This document shows positions 1-5,255 of a DNA stretch of 6,169 bases, piece after piece (position 1 is the stretch's first letter; the number at the start of each line of letters is the position of its first letter). The DNA lies in NCBI GenBank assembly GCA_937914785.1, contig CALGIV010000017.1, positions 1 through 6,169 on the forward strand, in the 5' to 3' direction. The translations under genes were made by a program, and so were the position numbers. The notes under the pieces are model-generated. The model was not told the origin of the DNA, ran no database searches, and was given only the letters and a program-made list of their open reading frames with translations. The DNA is from an uncultured Eubacteriaceae bacterium. Its GTDB lineage: Bacteria > Bacillota > Clostridia > Eubacteriales > UBA1433.

Positions 1-1
1 A

Positions 2-151
2 AACACCGCCCAGCCTTCCGGCAGTGCGCCTGCCTATCGATGTCAGGTCTGCGGTTATATCTACGACGGCCCAATACCTTTTGAACAACTTGACGAAGAC
101 TGGCGCTGTCCGGTCTGCTCTGCACCTAAAAAAATGTTCACACTGGTTTAA
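2..151 (+). CDS. C-terminal rubredoxin-like domain of a larger protein (5' end outside window)
   Basis: An open frame enters from the left edge and gives 49 residues before TAA. Counting from the first full codon, an 11-residue Ala/Ser/Pro-rich stretch looks like a linker. It is followed by a rubredoxin fold signature: Cys14-x2-Cys17-Gly-Tyr and, 18 residues later, Cys36-Pro-Val-Cys39, with aromatic residues Tyr12, Tyr19, Tyr21, Trp34 and Phe46 where rubredoxins pack their core. The four cysteines should bind one Fe for single-electron transfer in the cytoplasm. The spacing between the two knuckles is much shorter than in free-standing rubredoxins (about 29 residues), which is typical of the compact modules fused to flavoproteins or rubrerythrins. 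The linker supports a fusion. The enzyme part lies outside the window, so the full protein cannot be named. Only 36 bp separate it from rubrerythrin, so co-transcription and electron delivery to that protein are likely. Confidence 0.85.
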   Translation, partial: NTAQPSGSAPAYRCQVCGYIYDGPIPFEQLDEDWRCPVCSAPKKMFTLV

Positions 152-174
152 GCAACCAATGAATTCTTATATAT

Positions 175-180
175 GGAGGA
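175..180 (+). promoter_or_regulatory. Ribosome binding site deciding the rubrerythrin start
   Basis: GGAGGA lies 7 nt before the ATG at 188. An in-frame ATG at 173 overlaps this site and has no comparable site of its own upstream, so the start at 188 is preferred and the protein is 178 rather than 183 residues. Confidence 0.85.
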
Positions 181-187
181 TAATAAA

Positions 188-724
188 ATGAATTTAAAAG
201 GCAGTAAAACGGAACAAAACCTGATGGCGGCATTTGCCGGCGAATCGCAGGCTCACACAAAATATCAGTACTACGCTTCAAAAGCAAAGAAAGACGGTTA
301 TGTACAGATTTCGAAAATCTTTGAAGAGACTTCAAAAAACGAAAAAGAGCACGCGAAGATCTGGTTCAAGCTGCTGCATGATGGCGTCGGTCCAACTTTG
401 GACAACCTGAAGGACGCGGCCGCCGGCGAAAATTACGAGTGGACGGAAATGTACAAAGAGTTTGCCGAAGTCGCCAAAAAAGAAGGCTTTGATAACATCG
501 CCTACCTCTTTGAAGAAGTCGGCAAAATCGAAAAAGAACATGAAGAACGTTATCTGAAGCTCTATCAAAACATCGCGGAAGGCAAAGTCTTTGCCCGCAG
601 CAATAAGAAAGTCTGGCATTGCAACAACTGCGGCTATCAAATCGAAGGCGATAAGGCACCTGATCTGTGCCCCGTTTGCGACCACCCGCAAAGCTATTTT
701 GAAATCAAGGGCGAAAATTATTAA
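188..724 (+). CDS. rbr: Rubrerythrin (ferritin-like diiron plus rubredoxin domain)
   Basis: This 178-residue cytoplasmic protein is a NADH-linked peroxidase in known relatives. It reduces hydrogen peroxide at a diiron centre with electrons passed through its rubredoxin iron, protecting anaerobes from oxygen. Residues about 1-135 form the ferritin-like four-helix domain. Visible metal ligands are Glu19 in a GES motif, Glu52-x2-His55, Glu81-x2-Glu84 and Glu115-x2-His118, matching the full ligand set of Desulfovibrio rubrerythrin. Residues about 140-178 are the rubredoxin-like domain with Cys145-x2-Cys148-Gly-Tyr and Cys161-Pro-Val-Cys164. Its 12-residue gap between the Cys pairs is normal for rubrerythrin. 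The length is usual for the family. The start is fixed by a GGAGGA site 7 nt upstream. It sits 36 bp after the rubredoxin-domain gene with no clear promoter between, and a strong terminator follows. No PerR-type operator was seen in the short gap, so regulation would act further upstream. Confidence 0.97.
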   Translation: MNLKGSKTEQNLMAAFAGESQAHTKYQYYASKAKKDGYVQISKIFEETSKNEKEHAKIWFKLLHDGVGPTLDNLKDAAAGENYEWTEMYKEFAEVAKKEGFDNIAYLFEEVGKIEKEHEERYLKLYQNIAEGKVFARSNKKVWHCNNCGYQIEGDKAPDLCPVCDHPQSYFEIKGENY

Positions 725-730
725 TTAAGC

Positions 731-755
731 AAAAAGAGCCTTACGGCTCTTTTTT
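731..755 (+). terminator. Rho-independent terminator after rubrerythrin
   Basis: AAAAAGAGCC and GGCTCTTTTT pair perfectly around a TTAC loop, 6 bp after the stop codon. The A-run and T-run on either side mean that it could also stop transcripts arriving from the minus strand, for example from the decayed gene at 776-1041. Confidence 0.92.
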
Positions 756-775
756 ATTACTTACTCTCTAATTTA

Positions 776-1041
776 TTACAACTTTGCATCCAGCAACAAC
801 TCTACAACCGTGTTGCTTACCGCCGATGTACCGCCAAACACAATTACTTTATTCGGACAAGTAGATTTCATATACACTGCTACCAGGTTTGGAAGGGCCG
901 CATCCCCATTGCTGACAAGTACAAATCCAGCTTCCTCTTTGGCAATCGATATGCCAGCAGCCTACATACCGACCGTATTTTCGGCGATAACGCTAACATA
1001 TTTTTTAATACTTTCTTAGCTTTAAAGCTTTTCTTGTTCAT
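776..1041 (-). pseudogene. Decayed secreted protein with a CWB2-like cell-wall-binding repeat
   Basis: Two pieces in different frames are visible on the minus strand. An ATG at 1041, with AAAAGGA about 10 nt upstream, opens MNKKSFKAKKVLKNMLAL, a Lys-rich start followed by the beginning of a hydrophobic stretch, as in signal peptides. This frame then runs into unrelated sequence. In another frame, the stretch from about 1015 to 776 reads as the end of a cell wall binding repeat 2 domain: a VSVIAEN strand, AAGISIAKEEAGFVLVSNG, a Leu-Pro turn, then NKVIVFGGTSAVSN and a final helix before TAA. The KVIVFGG-x-x-AVS stretch is the family's most recognisable motif. An in-frame TAG at 964-962 interrupts it. 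The 266-bp total is not a multiple of three, consistent with a frameshift or internal deletion joining the two ends. Intact relatives carry several repeats and anchor proteins to the cell wall. Loss of function is clear if the CWB2 assignment holds; that assignment rests on motif recall. Confidence 0.68.
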
Positions 1042-1100
1042 TTCTCTTGATTTTTTCCTTTTAATACTTTAAAATTATTTATATAAATATATTTTATGTT

Positions 1101-1121
1101 TTCAATTAAAACATTCAATTA
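1101..1121. promoter_or_regulatory. TTCAATTA direct repeat upstream of LysR
   Basis: TTCAATTA occurs at 1101-1108 and again at 1114-1121, a 13-bp period, within the AT-rich leader that ends at the LysR ribosome site. LysR-type regulators commonly bind repeated AT-rich sites near their own promoter, so this could be an autoregulatory site. No convincing -35/-10 pair could be placed around it. In sequence this AT-rich, such repeats can arise by chance. Confidence 0.35.
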
Positions 1122-1147
1122 TATCGATGTTTTAAGGGGGCTTTTTT

Positions 1148-2029
1148 ATGGATGTAAAGAATCTTGTCACTTTAAAAACAATTGTTGAAGAGGGCAGCTT
1201 TTTAAAGGCGGCCCAAAAGCTGAATTATACGCAGTCGACGATCACCTTTCAGGTACAGCAACTTGAAAACGAATTGAATATTAAGCTTTTTGAGAAGATC
1301 GGCCGTAATATGAAGATTACGGAAAACGGGCGCGAAATCTTAAAATACACTGACGATATTTTACAGAATATGGAAAAAATTAAGCGTGTTGGCCATCAGG
1401 ATGATGAGATAACGGGTGAATTGAAAATCGCCGTACGCGAAACGCTGTTAAGTTATAAGATGCAGGAAGTGCTCGTTAATTTCAAACATAAAGCGCCAAA
1501 TGTCAAAATTTCGCTGCAATCTTCAAATTGTTTTCAGATCCGCAACGGCATCTTAAACGGCGATGTCGATATCGGCATCTTTTACGACGTCGGCATCTTG
1601 CACGAGTCGCTGCATATCACTAAACTGCGGACGTATCCGATCGTATTGGTCGGCTCAACCGAGCTCGATGAATCCTGCTGTGATTTTGCTACGCCAAATC
1701 AGCGCATCCATACAAATTTTATCACAAACGAACGCCACAGCGTCTTTCGGGACGTATTTGAAAACTATCTGCGCGAACAGAACATTATCTTAGATGATAC
1801 GATTGAGTTATGGAGTGTTGAGGCGATCAAGAAAAGCGTTATCAGCAATCTGGGCGTATCCCATCTGCCGATTTTCACCGTGCAGGAGGAGTTGGATGCC
1901 GGCTTATTGAAAACGCTTCCGCATAACATCGCCGTTAAGGAAATTACCGCCATATGCGGCTATCATAAAAACAAATGGCTCTCTCCGGCGATGCAGTTGT
2001 TTATCGATGAAGTGCTGGCAGCGATGTGA
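1148..2029 (+). CDS. LysR-family transcriptional regulator
   Basis: At 293 residues this has the standard LysR length. Residues about 4-62 form the winged helix-turn-helix: GSFLKAAQKLNYTQSTIT is the two-helix core, followed by the QVQQLENELNIKLFEK linker and the ITENGREIL wing that mark this family. A coiled linker helix runs from about 62 to 85. Residues from about 90, beginning with GELKIAV, form the periplasmic-binding-like effector domain. The pocket ligand cannot be read from sequence. The effector domain holds three cysteines near its middle (one in SSNC and the adjacent pair in DESCC), but this is not enough to propose redox sensing. The ATG follows AAGGGGG with a 7-nt spacing. The divergent neighbour, the usual target of a LysR protein, is a pseudogene, and the downstream hydrogenase is convergent and insulated by two hairpins. 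The target is therefore unknown and may lie elsewhere. Codon use resembles the other intact genes. Confidence 0.95.
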   Translation: MDVKNLVTLKTIVEEGSFLKAAQKLNYTQSTITFQVQQLENELNIKLFEKIGRNMKITENGREILKYTDDILQNMEKIKRVGHQDDEITGELKIAVRETLLSYKMQEVLVNFKHKAPNVKISLQSSNCFQIRNGILNGDVDIGIFYDVGILHESLHITKLRTYPIVLVGSTELDESCCDFATPNQRIHTNFITNERHSVFRDVFENYLREQNIILDDTIELWSVEAIKKSVISNLGVSHLPIFTVQEELDAGLLKTLPHNIAVKEITAICGYHKNKWLSPAMQLFIDEVLAAM

Positions 2030-2046
2030 TAAAAGAACAAATAAAA

Positions 2047-2092
2047 GCTGTTGTGAACCGATTATTTTCCAGCCATATCACAACAGCCTTTT
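2047..2092 (+). terminator. Bidirectional terminator after LysR
   Basis: A perfect 10-bp stem, GCTGTTGTGA at 2047-2056 and TCACAACAGC at 2078-2087, encloses a 21-nt loop. It is followed by CTTTTT on the plus strand and preceded by AAAA, so it can work in both directions. It lies 17 bp after the LysR stop. Confidence 0.85.
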
Positions 2093-2133
2093 TATAATAA
2101 ATTATTGATTATGCATCGCGTTTCATATTTACG

Positions 2134-2167
2134 AAAAAGAAGCTGTTGCCCTCGACAGCTTCTTTTT
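2134..2167 (-). terminator. Terminator of the hydrogenase gene
   Basis: A 13-bp perfect stem, AAAAAGAAGCTGT at 2134-2146 and ACAGCTTCTTTTT at 2155-2167, has an 8-nt loop and lies 11 bp beyond the hydrogenase stop codon. It is symmetrical, with A- and T-runs on both sides, and so would also stop any read-through from LysR. Confidence 0.9.
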
Positions 2168-2178
2168 ACTTTTTTCTA

Positions 2179-3684
2179 TTACATCTCGATAAGGTTGATA
2201 TCCGGTATCTGGAATTGAGCATCTTTGACAAACTGTTCCACCTGCCTGGCCGCCCTGTTGATTGCCAGGTTGGTACCCGCGCCGCCGACACATCCACCGG
2301 GGCAGGCCATCCCTTCAATCAGGCACCCGTTGAGCTTTCCGGCTTTTGCCCGAGCCAGCAGCTTTTTACACTCACGCAAGCCCTCTGCGTGATGAATGCA
2401 AACCTCGACATCGGCAAACATCAAATCGATGCATTTCTCAACAGCACCGGCAACACCGCCCGCAACGCTGTAGCCACGTCCCGCACCGGACGCATCATTG
2501 ATAGGAATCCGCTTTTGCATCTCTTCCAAATCGATGCCACGCGCTTCAAAAATACCGAGCAGCTCTTCAAATGTAATGACAAAATCGATATCACTGCGGA
2601 TGTCTTCACGCTGCGCTTCAAGCTTCTTCGAAGCACATGGACCAATAAAGACGACGGCGGCATCCGAATGTTTTTGCTTGATAATGCGCGCCGTTTCAAC
2701 CATCGGCGTCAATTCGTGTGAAATATACTGTTTGAGTTCCGGAAAATGTTTCTTGACCAACAACTGCCACGAGTAGCAGCAGGACGTCAGCATCAAGGCT
2801 TCCGGATGGCTTAACGTGTCGTTGGCATAGTGAATGGCCTCTGCCATCGCGGCGATATCAGCGCCGAGCGCTACTTCGTAGACATTATCAAACCCTAGTT
2901 CAATCAACGCCGCCTTGACGGTCTCGGGCGCAACATTTTCGCCAAACTGACCGACAAAAGCCGGCGCCAACTCGGCAATCATCTTGCGGCCGCCGAGCAG
3001 TGCGCGAATCATCTGATAAATCTGCGACTTATCGCTGATCGCGCCGAAGGGGCAGCTCGTCATACACATACCACAGGAAACGCACTTGCGCTGATTGATG
3101 CTTGCACGTCCCATATGATCGCTTTCAATCGCATTGACCCCGCAGGCATCGGCACAGGGACGCCGCTTCTCGCTGATGGCATCATACGGGCAGACTTCCT
3201 TACATTTCCCACATTGAATACACTTGTCCTGCTCGATGACGGCGAAACCGCGCACGCGATGAATCGCTTCCGTCGGACACACTTCGGCACATGGCTGCGC
3301 CAGACACCCTTTACACTGGTTGCTGACTTCAAAGACATGATTTTCGCATGCATAACAAGCCGAAGGAATGACCTGCATCAGCGGCGGCTCGTAATAGAGC
3401 TGCCCGATGTTCGTCTCTTCAACGCCGGATGTGATATGCACGGGCGCATCTTCCGGCCGCAGCGACAGCCCCATAGCCAGGCGCACGCGCTCGCTGGATA
3501 CCGCGCGTTCACGATAGATGCTCTCACGGTAGCGGGGCACATCGCCCGGCGATATAATATAGGGAATTTTCTCGATTTCACGCAAATCGGCACCGCTGAA
3601 TGCAATGTCGGCGATTTCTGTAAACACCTGCTTGCGAATACGCCGGATTGCCGTATCGAGTCCCCGCAATTTATTTTCTTCCAT
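2179..3684 (-). CDS. Monomeric [FeFe]-hydrogenase, group B type
   Basis: This 501-residue soluble enzyme should interconvert protons and H2, probably with ferredoxin. Residues about 105-215 hold sixteen cysteines (110, 113, 124, 127, 132, 136, 155, 158, 161, 165, 177, 181, 201, 204, 207, 211), enough for up to four [4Fe-4S] clusters, including two clear CxxCxxCxxxCP motifs. The catalytic domain follows. TSCC at 300-303, Cys350 in IGPCASKK, and Cys461 and Cys465 in EGMACPGGC supply every H-cluster cysteine. Aligned by eye with Clostridium pasteurianum CpI, the proton path is kept at Cys302, Glu282 and Ser322, as are Lys353 and Met459. Altered positions are Tyr304 for the usual Pro after TSCC, Gly348 for Met353, and His285 for Glu282 of CpI. 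The N-terminal PRYRESIYRERA..ERVRLAMGL block and the compact catalytic domain fit group B1/B3 rather than CpI-like group A. The physiological role of that group is not well established. The gene has its own promoter and terminator, and no maturation gene (hydE, hydF, hydG) is nearby. Confidence 0.93.
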   Translation of the reverse strand: MEENKLRGLDTAIRRIRKQVFTEIADIAFSGADLREIEKIPYIISPGDVPRYRESIYRERAVSSERVRLAMGLSLRPEDAPVHITSGVEETNIGQLYYEPPLMQVIPSACYACENHVFEVSNQCKGCLAQPCAEVCPTEAIHRVRGFAVIEQDKCIQCGKCKEVCPYDAISEKRRPCADACGVNAIESDHMGRASINQRKCVSCGMCMTSCPFGAISDKSQIYQMIRALLGGRKMIAELAPAFVGQFGENVAPETVKAALIELGFDNVYEVALGADIAAMAEAIHYANDTLSHPEALMLTSCCYSWQLLVKKHFPELKQYISHELTPMVETARIIKQKHSDAAVVFIGPCASKKLEAQREDIRSDIDFVITFEELLGIFEARGIDLEEMQKRIPINDASGAGRGYSVAGGVAGAVEKCIDLMFADVEVCIHHAEGLRECKKLLARAKAGKLNGCLIEGMACPGGCVGGAGTNLAINRAARQVEQFVKDAQFQIPDINLIEM

Positions 3685-3689
3685 ACTTT

Positions 3690-3694
3690 CCTCC
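3690..3694 (-). promoter_or_regulatory. Ribosome binding site deciding the hydrogenase start
   Basis: GGAGG on the minus strand is 5 nt before the ATG at 3684. An upstream in-frame ATG at 3696 overlaps this site and is preceded only by a weak AAGG, so the shorter 501-residue protein is the better call than 505 residues. Confidence 0.75.
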
Positions 3695-3713
3695 ATATTG
3701 TCTTGCGAACCTT

Positions 3714-3742
3714 ATTATAACGCTTCTAAAAATGGTTTTGAA
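3714..3742 (-). promoter_or_regulatory. Putative sigma-A promoter of the hydrogenase
   Basis: On the minus strand TTCAAA (3742-3737), a 17-bp spacer and a perfect TATAAT (3719-3714) lie 30 bp before the hydrogenase start. The expected leader is short. No operator-like dyad was seen between this promoter and the gene. Confidence 0.65.
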
Positions 3743-3785
3743 GTAATGATATTTATTTATCTATCCGCCTTGAAATGTTAAATTC

Positions 3786-3814
3786 TTGTCTATTTTATAC
3801 CGTTGTTGTATGAT
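3786..3814 (+). promoter_or_regulatory. Putative sigma-A promoter of the VOC gene
   Basis: TTGTCT (3786-3791), 17 bp, then TATGAT (3809-3814) give a good match to the consensus. The start site would be near 3821, about 39 bp before the ATG. It points away from the hydrogenase promoter, and the two -35 boxes are about 44 bp apart. Confidence 0.6.
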
Positions 3815-3845
3815 AATACTGAAATGGTATAAATCGATATTTATA
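3794..3845. promoter_or_regulatory. Inverted repeats around the VOC promoter (candidate operators)
   Basis: Two dyads share an arm. TTTATACC (3794-3801) and GGTATAAA (3826-3833) flank the -10 box with centres 32 bp apart, about three helical turns. TATAAAT (3828-3834) and ATTTATA (3839-3845) form a second dyad around CGAT just after the expected start site. Three related half-sites in this position would suit a repressor, but the sequence is AT-rich and chance is possible. Confidence 0.4.
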
Positions 3846-3859
3846 ACAAAGGAGACAAA

Positions 3860-4309
3860 ATGAAAGCGAAGTACGTCCATACAAACATAATTGCGCGCGA
3901 TTGGCAAGAACTCTCCAGTTTTTACCAGTTTGTATTCGGCCTGGTACCCACCGGACCCAGACGCGACATCAAAGGCGGCTGGGCGGACAGGCTCACCGGC
4001 ATTCAAGGCGTACATATCGTCGGCGAGCACTTGCATATGCCCGGGTATGAAGAGAGGCTGCCGACACTGGAAATCTTCACTTACAAAAAAGTTGATGAAA
4101 TGGAAAAACCACTTACGCGCGCCGGATTTGGCCACATTGCCTTTGAGGTAGACGATGTGGCAGAAACCGCTGCACGCGTAGAAAAAGCCGGCGGATACCG
4201 GCTTGGCGAAATCGTCTCGATCGACTACGGCGAACTGGGTAAAGCTGCCTTCGCCTACGTACGCGACATTGAAGGCAATATTATCGAACTGCAAAGCTGG
4301 CAGGATTAG
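3860..4309 (+). CDS. VOC superfamily (glyoxalase / bleomycin resistance / dioxygenase-like) protein
   Basis: This 149-residue cytoplasmic protein has the two paired beta-alpha-beta-beta-beta modules of the vicinal oxygen chelate fold. The metal-ligand tetrad is visible: His7 in KYVHTNI, Glu71 in TLEIF, His92 in FGHIAFEVDDV and Glu143 in GNIIELQSW. The FGHIAFEVDDV and DIEGNIIEL segments are the usual signatures of the second module. Members bind a divalent metal and act as glyoxalases, epimerases, dioxygenases or drug-binding proteins. The substrate here cannot be read from sequence, and glyoxalase I activity is only one option. The ATG follows GGAG with a 5-nt spacing. The gene has its own promoter with inverted repeats. 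Its TAG (4307-4309) overlaps the stop of the convergent LUD gene (4306-4308), leaving no room for a terminator between the two genes. Confidence 0.9.
   Translation: MKAKYVHTNIIARDWQELSSFYQFVFGLVPTGPRRDIKGGWADRLTGIQGVHIVGEHLHMPGYEERLPTLEIFTYKKVDEMEKPLTRAGFGHIAFEVDDVAETAARVEKAGGYRLGEIVSIDYGELGKAAFAYVRDIEGNIIELQSWQD
4182..4204 (-). terminator. Candidate LUD-gene terminator inside the VOC coding sequence
   Basis: Read on the minus strand, AAGCCGG and CCGGCTT pair around a 6-nt loop and continue as TTTC, giving the form of an intrinsic terminator (GC-rich stem, then five Ts) about 100 nt beyond the LUD stop. It is made of VOC codons, so chance is possible, but no other stop signal for the LUD gene is visible. 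Confidence 0.45.
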
Positions 4310-4941
4310 TACCCAAGATTTTCGCCGACGAGGATGATCTTGATACGCTTCGGCGGTGCCGAAGCCCTTGTCGTATGCACATAAGTACACGATGTCGTGC
4401 TCACACAGTCTGCACAGGAGCCCTCGACAAAGCATGGTTGCACATTGCCAAAGCGCTGCGTATTAATCGGCGCCGCAATCGTCCGCGCACGCGCGACAGC
4501 GTCTTCGTGCGTCTTGACGACTTTGTTAATGCCGATGATAAAAATCACGCTTTTCGGCCCGAAAGAAATCGCGGCGATGCGGTTGCCGTTGCCGTCGACG
4601 TTAACAAGCTGTCCGTCTTCGCTCAGCGCGTTTGCGCTCGCCAGGAACGTATCACACGTCAATGTCTGGCGGTGCATTTCGTCACGCTCCTGCATATCCT
4701 TTGCGGTATCGCGGTCAATAATCGTATACTTGCCGGCATCATAGACAGCCTTGACAAGCCCCATCGCACGAATGGTATCACTGCCGCCCCAACCGACGCT
4801 GTTTCCCTCCGGAATCAGCGAAAGCGCCTTTTCAATCGCTTCTTCTGTCGTCTTGCAATAATACGCTTCAAAGCGTCTTGCTTCAAGGGACTTGAGAATC
4901 TTTTCAGCTACTTTGTCCGTTCTTACTTCTTTTGGATTCAT
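4306..4941 (-). CDS. LUD-domain protein (LutC-like / DUF162), lactate-utilization family
   Basis: This 211-residue cytoplasmic protein carries the LUD domain over most of its length. The VGWGGSDTIRAMGL loop near residue 50 and the block SEDGQLVNVDGNGNRIAAIS around 107-126, followed by FGPKSVIFIIGINKVV, are the family's core motifs. The ending KIILVGENLGY is typical of clostridial members. A Cys tail at 170, 176, 179 and 185 (C-x5-C-x2-C-x5-C) could bind iron-sulfur or zinc. Characterised relatives (LutB, LutC) belong to the iron-sulfur L-lactate dehydrogenase complex, but lutA and lutB are not next to this gene and many stand-alone members have unknown roles, so lactate oxidation is a family label only. 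AAGGAAAGG lies about 10 nt before the ATG. The 3' end overlaps the VOC gene tail to tail, and a candidate terminator lies inside that gene. Confidence 0.9.
   Translation of the reverse strand: MNPKEVRTDKVAEKILKSLEARRFEAYYCKTTEEAIEKALSLIPEGNSVGWGGSDTIRAMGLVKAVYDAGKYTIIDRDTAKDMQERDEMHRQTLTCDTFLASANALSEDGQLVNVDGNGNRIAAISFGPKSVIFIIGINKVVKTHEDAVARARTIAAPINTQRFGNVQPCFVEGSCADCVSTTSCTYVHTTRASAPPKRIKIILVGENLGY
4347..4365 (+). terminator. Strong hairpin downstream of VOC, inside the LUD coding sequence
   Basis: GCTTCGGC (4347-4354) and GCCGAAGC (4358-4365) pair perfectly around a 3-nt loop, 37 bp after the VOC stop. The following CCTTGTCGT is only weakly T-rich, so it may pause or protect the 3' end rather than terminate efficiently. 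It is built from LUD codons. Confidence 0.4.
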
Positions 4942-4979
4942 AATTCTTCGTTCCTTTCCTTGTGCTCAATATAACAAAA

Positions 4980-4985
4980 ATTATA
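4980..4985 (-). promoter_or_regulatory. Possible -10 box of the LUD gene
   Basis: A perfect TATAAT on the minus strand lies 38 bp upstream of the LUD start, but no good -35 box stands 16-18 bp before it. A TATATT at 4973-4968 is an alternative. The placement is tentative. Confidence 0.35.
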
Positions 4986-5050
4986 TCAAAATATGGTTGC
5001 AATTAACAGTCTTTTTAAGTTTCAACACTACAATAATATACATCTCAGAC

Positions 5051-5155
5051 TTAAAACCAATTGTACATTCCTGAAAGATTCTCCTCTGTTTTAATTTTTA
5101 AAGATATTAATTTTATTAACTGGTCAAATTCATCTGCAGGTTCAAATATTATCAA
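5051..5155 (-). pseudogene. Short coding-like remnant in the LUD-ridA spacer
   Basis: A 34-residue open frame ends at TAA (5053-5051) and reads like the tail of a globular protein: FEPADEFDQLIKLISLKIKT, then EENLSGMYNWF. It has a TGA just upstream, no ATG and no ribosome site, so it is not a complete gene. I do not recognise the parent. The rest of the 418-bp spacer at 4942-5359 is AT-rich and holds only the candidate control sites listed separately. Chance cannot be excluded for a frame this short. Confidence 0.3.
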
Positions 5156-5159
5156 TCAA

Positions 5160-5178
5160 TTGACAAGTATTTGACAAG
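5160..5178 (+). repeat. Tandem TTGACAAG pair
   Basis: TTGACAAG is found at 5160-5167 and 5171-5178, an 11-bp period. Each contains a perfect -35 consensus. The first is followed 17 bp later by TAAAAA (5183-5188), a poor -10 box. It may be an upstream promoter for ridA or for transcription into the spacer, or simply a protein-binding direct repeat on one face of the helix. Confidence 0.4.
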
Positions 5179-5255
5179 CAGTTAAAAAAATACGCACTTG
5201 AAACTCTTTAGTTTTCTACAGCAATACATTATTAACGGGCTAAATCAAGACAAAA

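Noticed and set aside
173..187. Earlier ATG giving a 183-residue rubrerythrin
   Set aside because: This ATG overlaps the GGAGGA site that serves the ATG at 188, and the family begins close to the second Met.
810..1019. A 69-residue plus-strand frame opposite the decayed gene
   Set aside because: It has no ribosome site, its residues resemble no family, and the minus strand of the same stretch gives a convincing CWB2-like reading.
2146..2721. A long plus-strand frame (191 residues) inside the hydrogenase, and a similar one at 3115-3720
   Set aside because: Both lie antisense to a clearly identified gene with conserved motifs throughout and lack ribosome sites.
3761..4435. A 224-residue minus-strand frame covering the VOC gene
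   Set aside because: It is antisense to VOC, where all four metal ligands are present, and it also crosses the VOC promoter and the LUD end.
4375..4974. A 199-residue plus-strand frame over the LUD gene
   Set aside because: The minus strand carries the LUD motifs in the correct order with a family-typical ending. The plus frame is Arg-rich and has no start signal.
4892..5074. A 60-residue plus-strand frame entering the LUD-ridA spacer
   Set aside because: It begins inside the LUD gene in antisense, has no ribosome site and shows no protein-like pattern.
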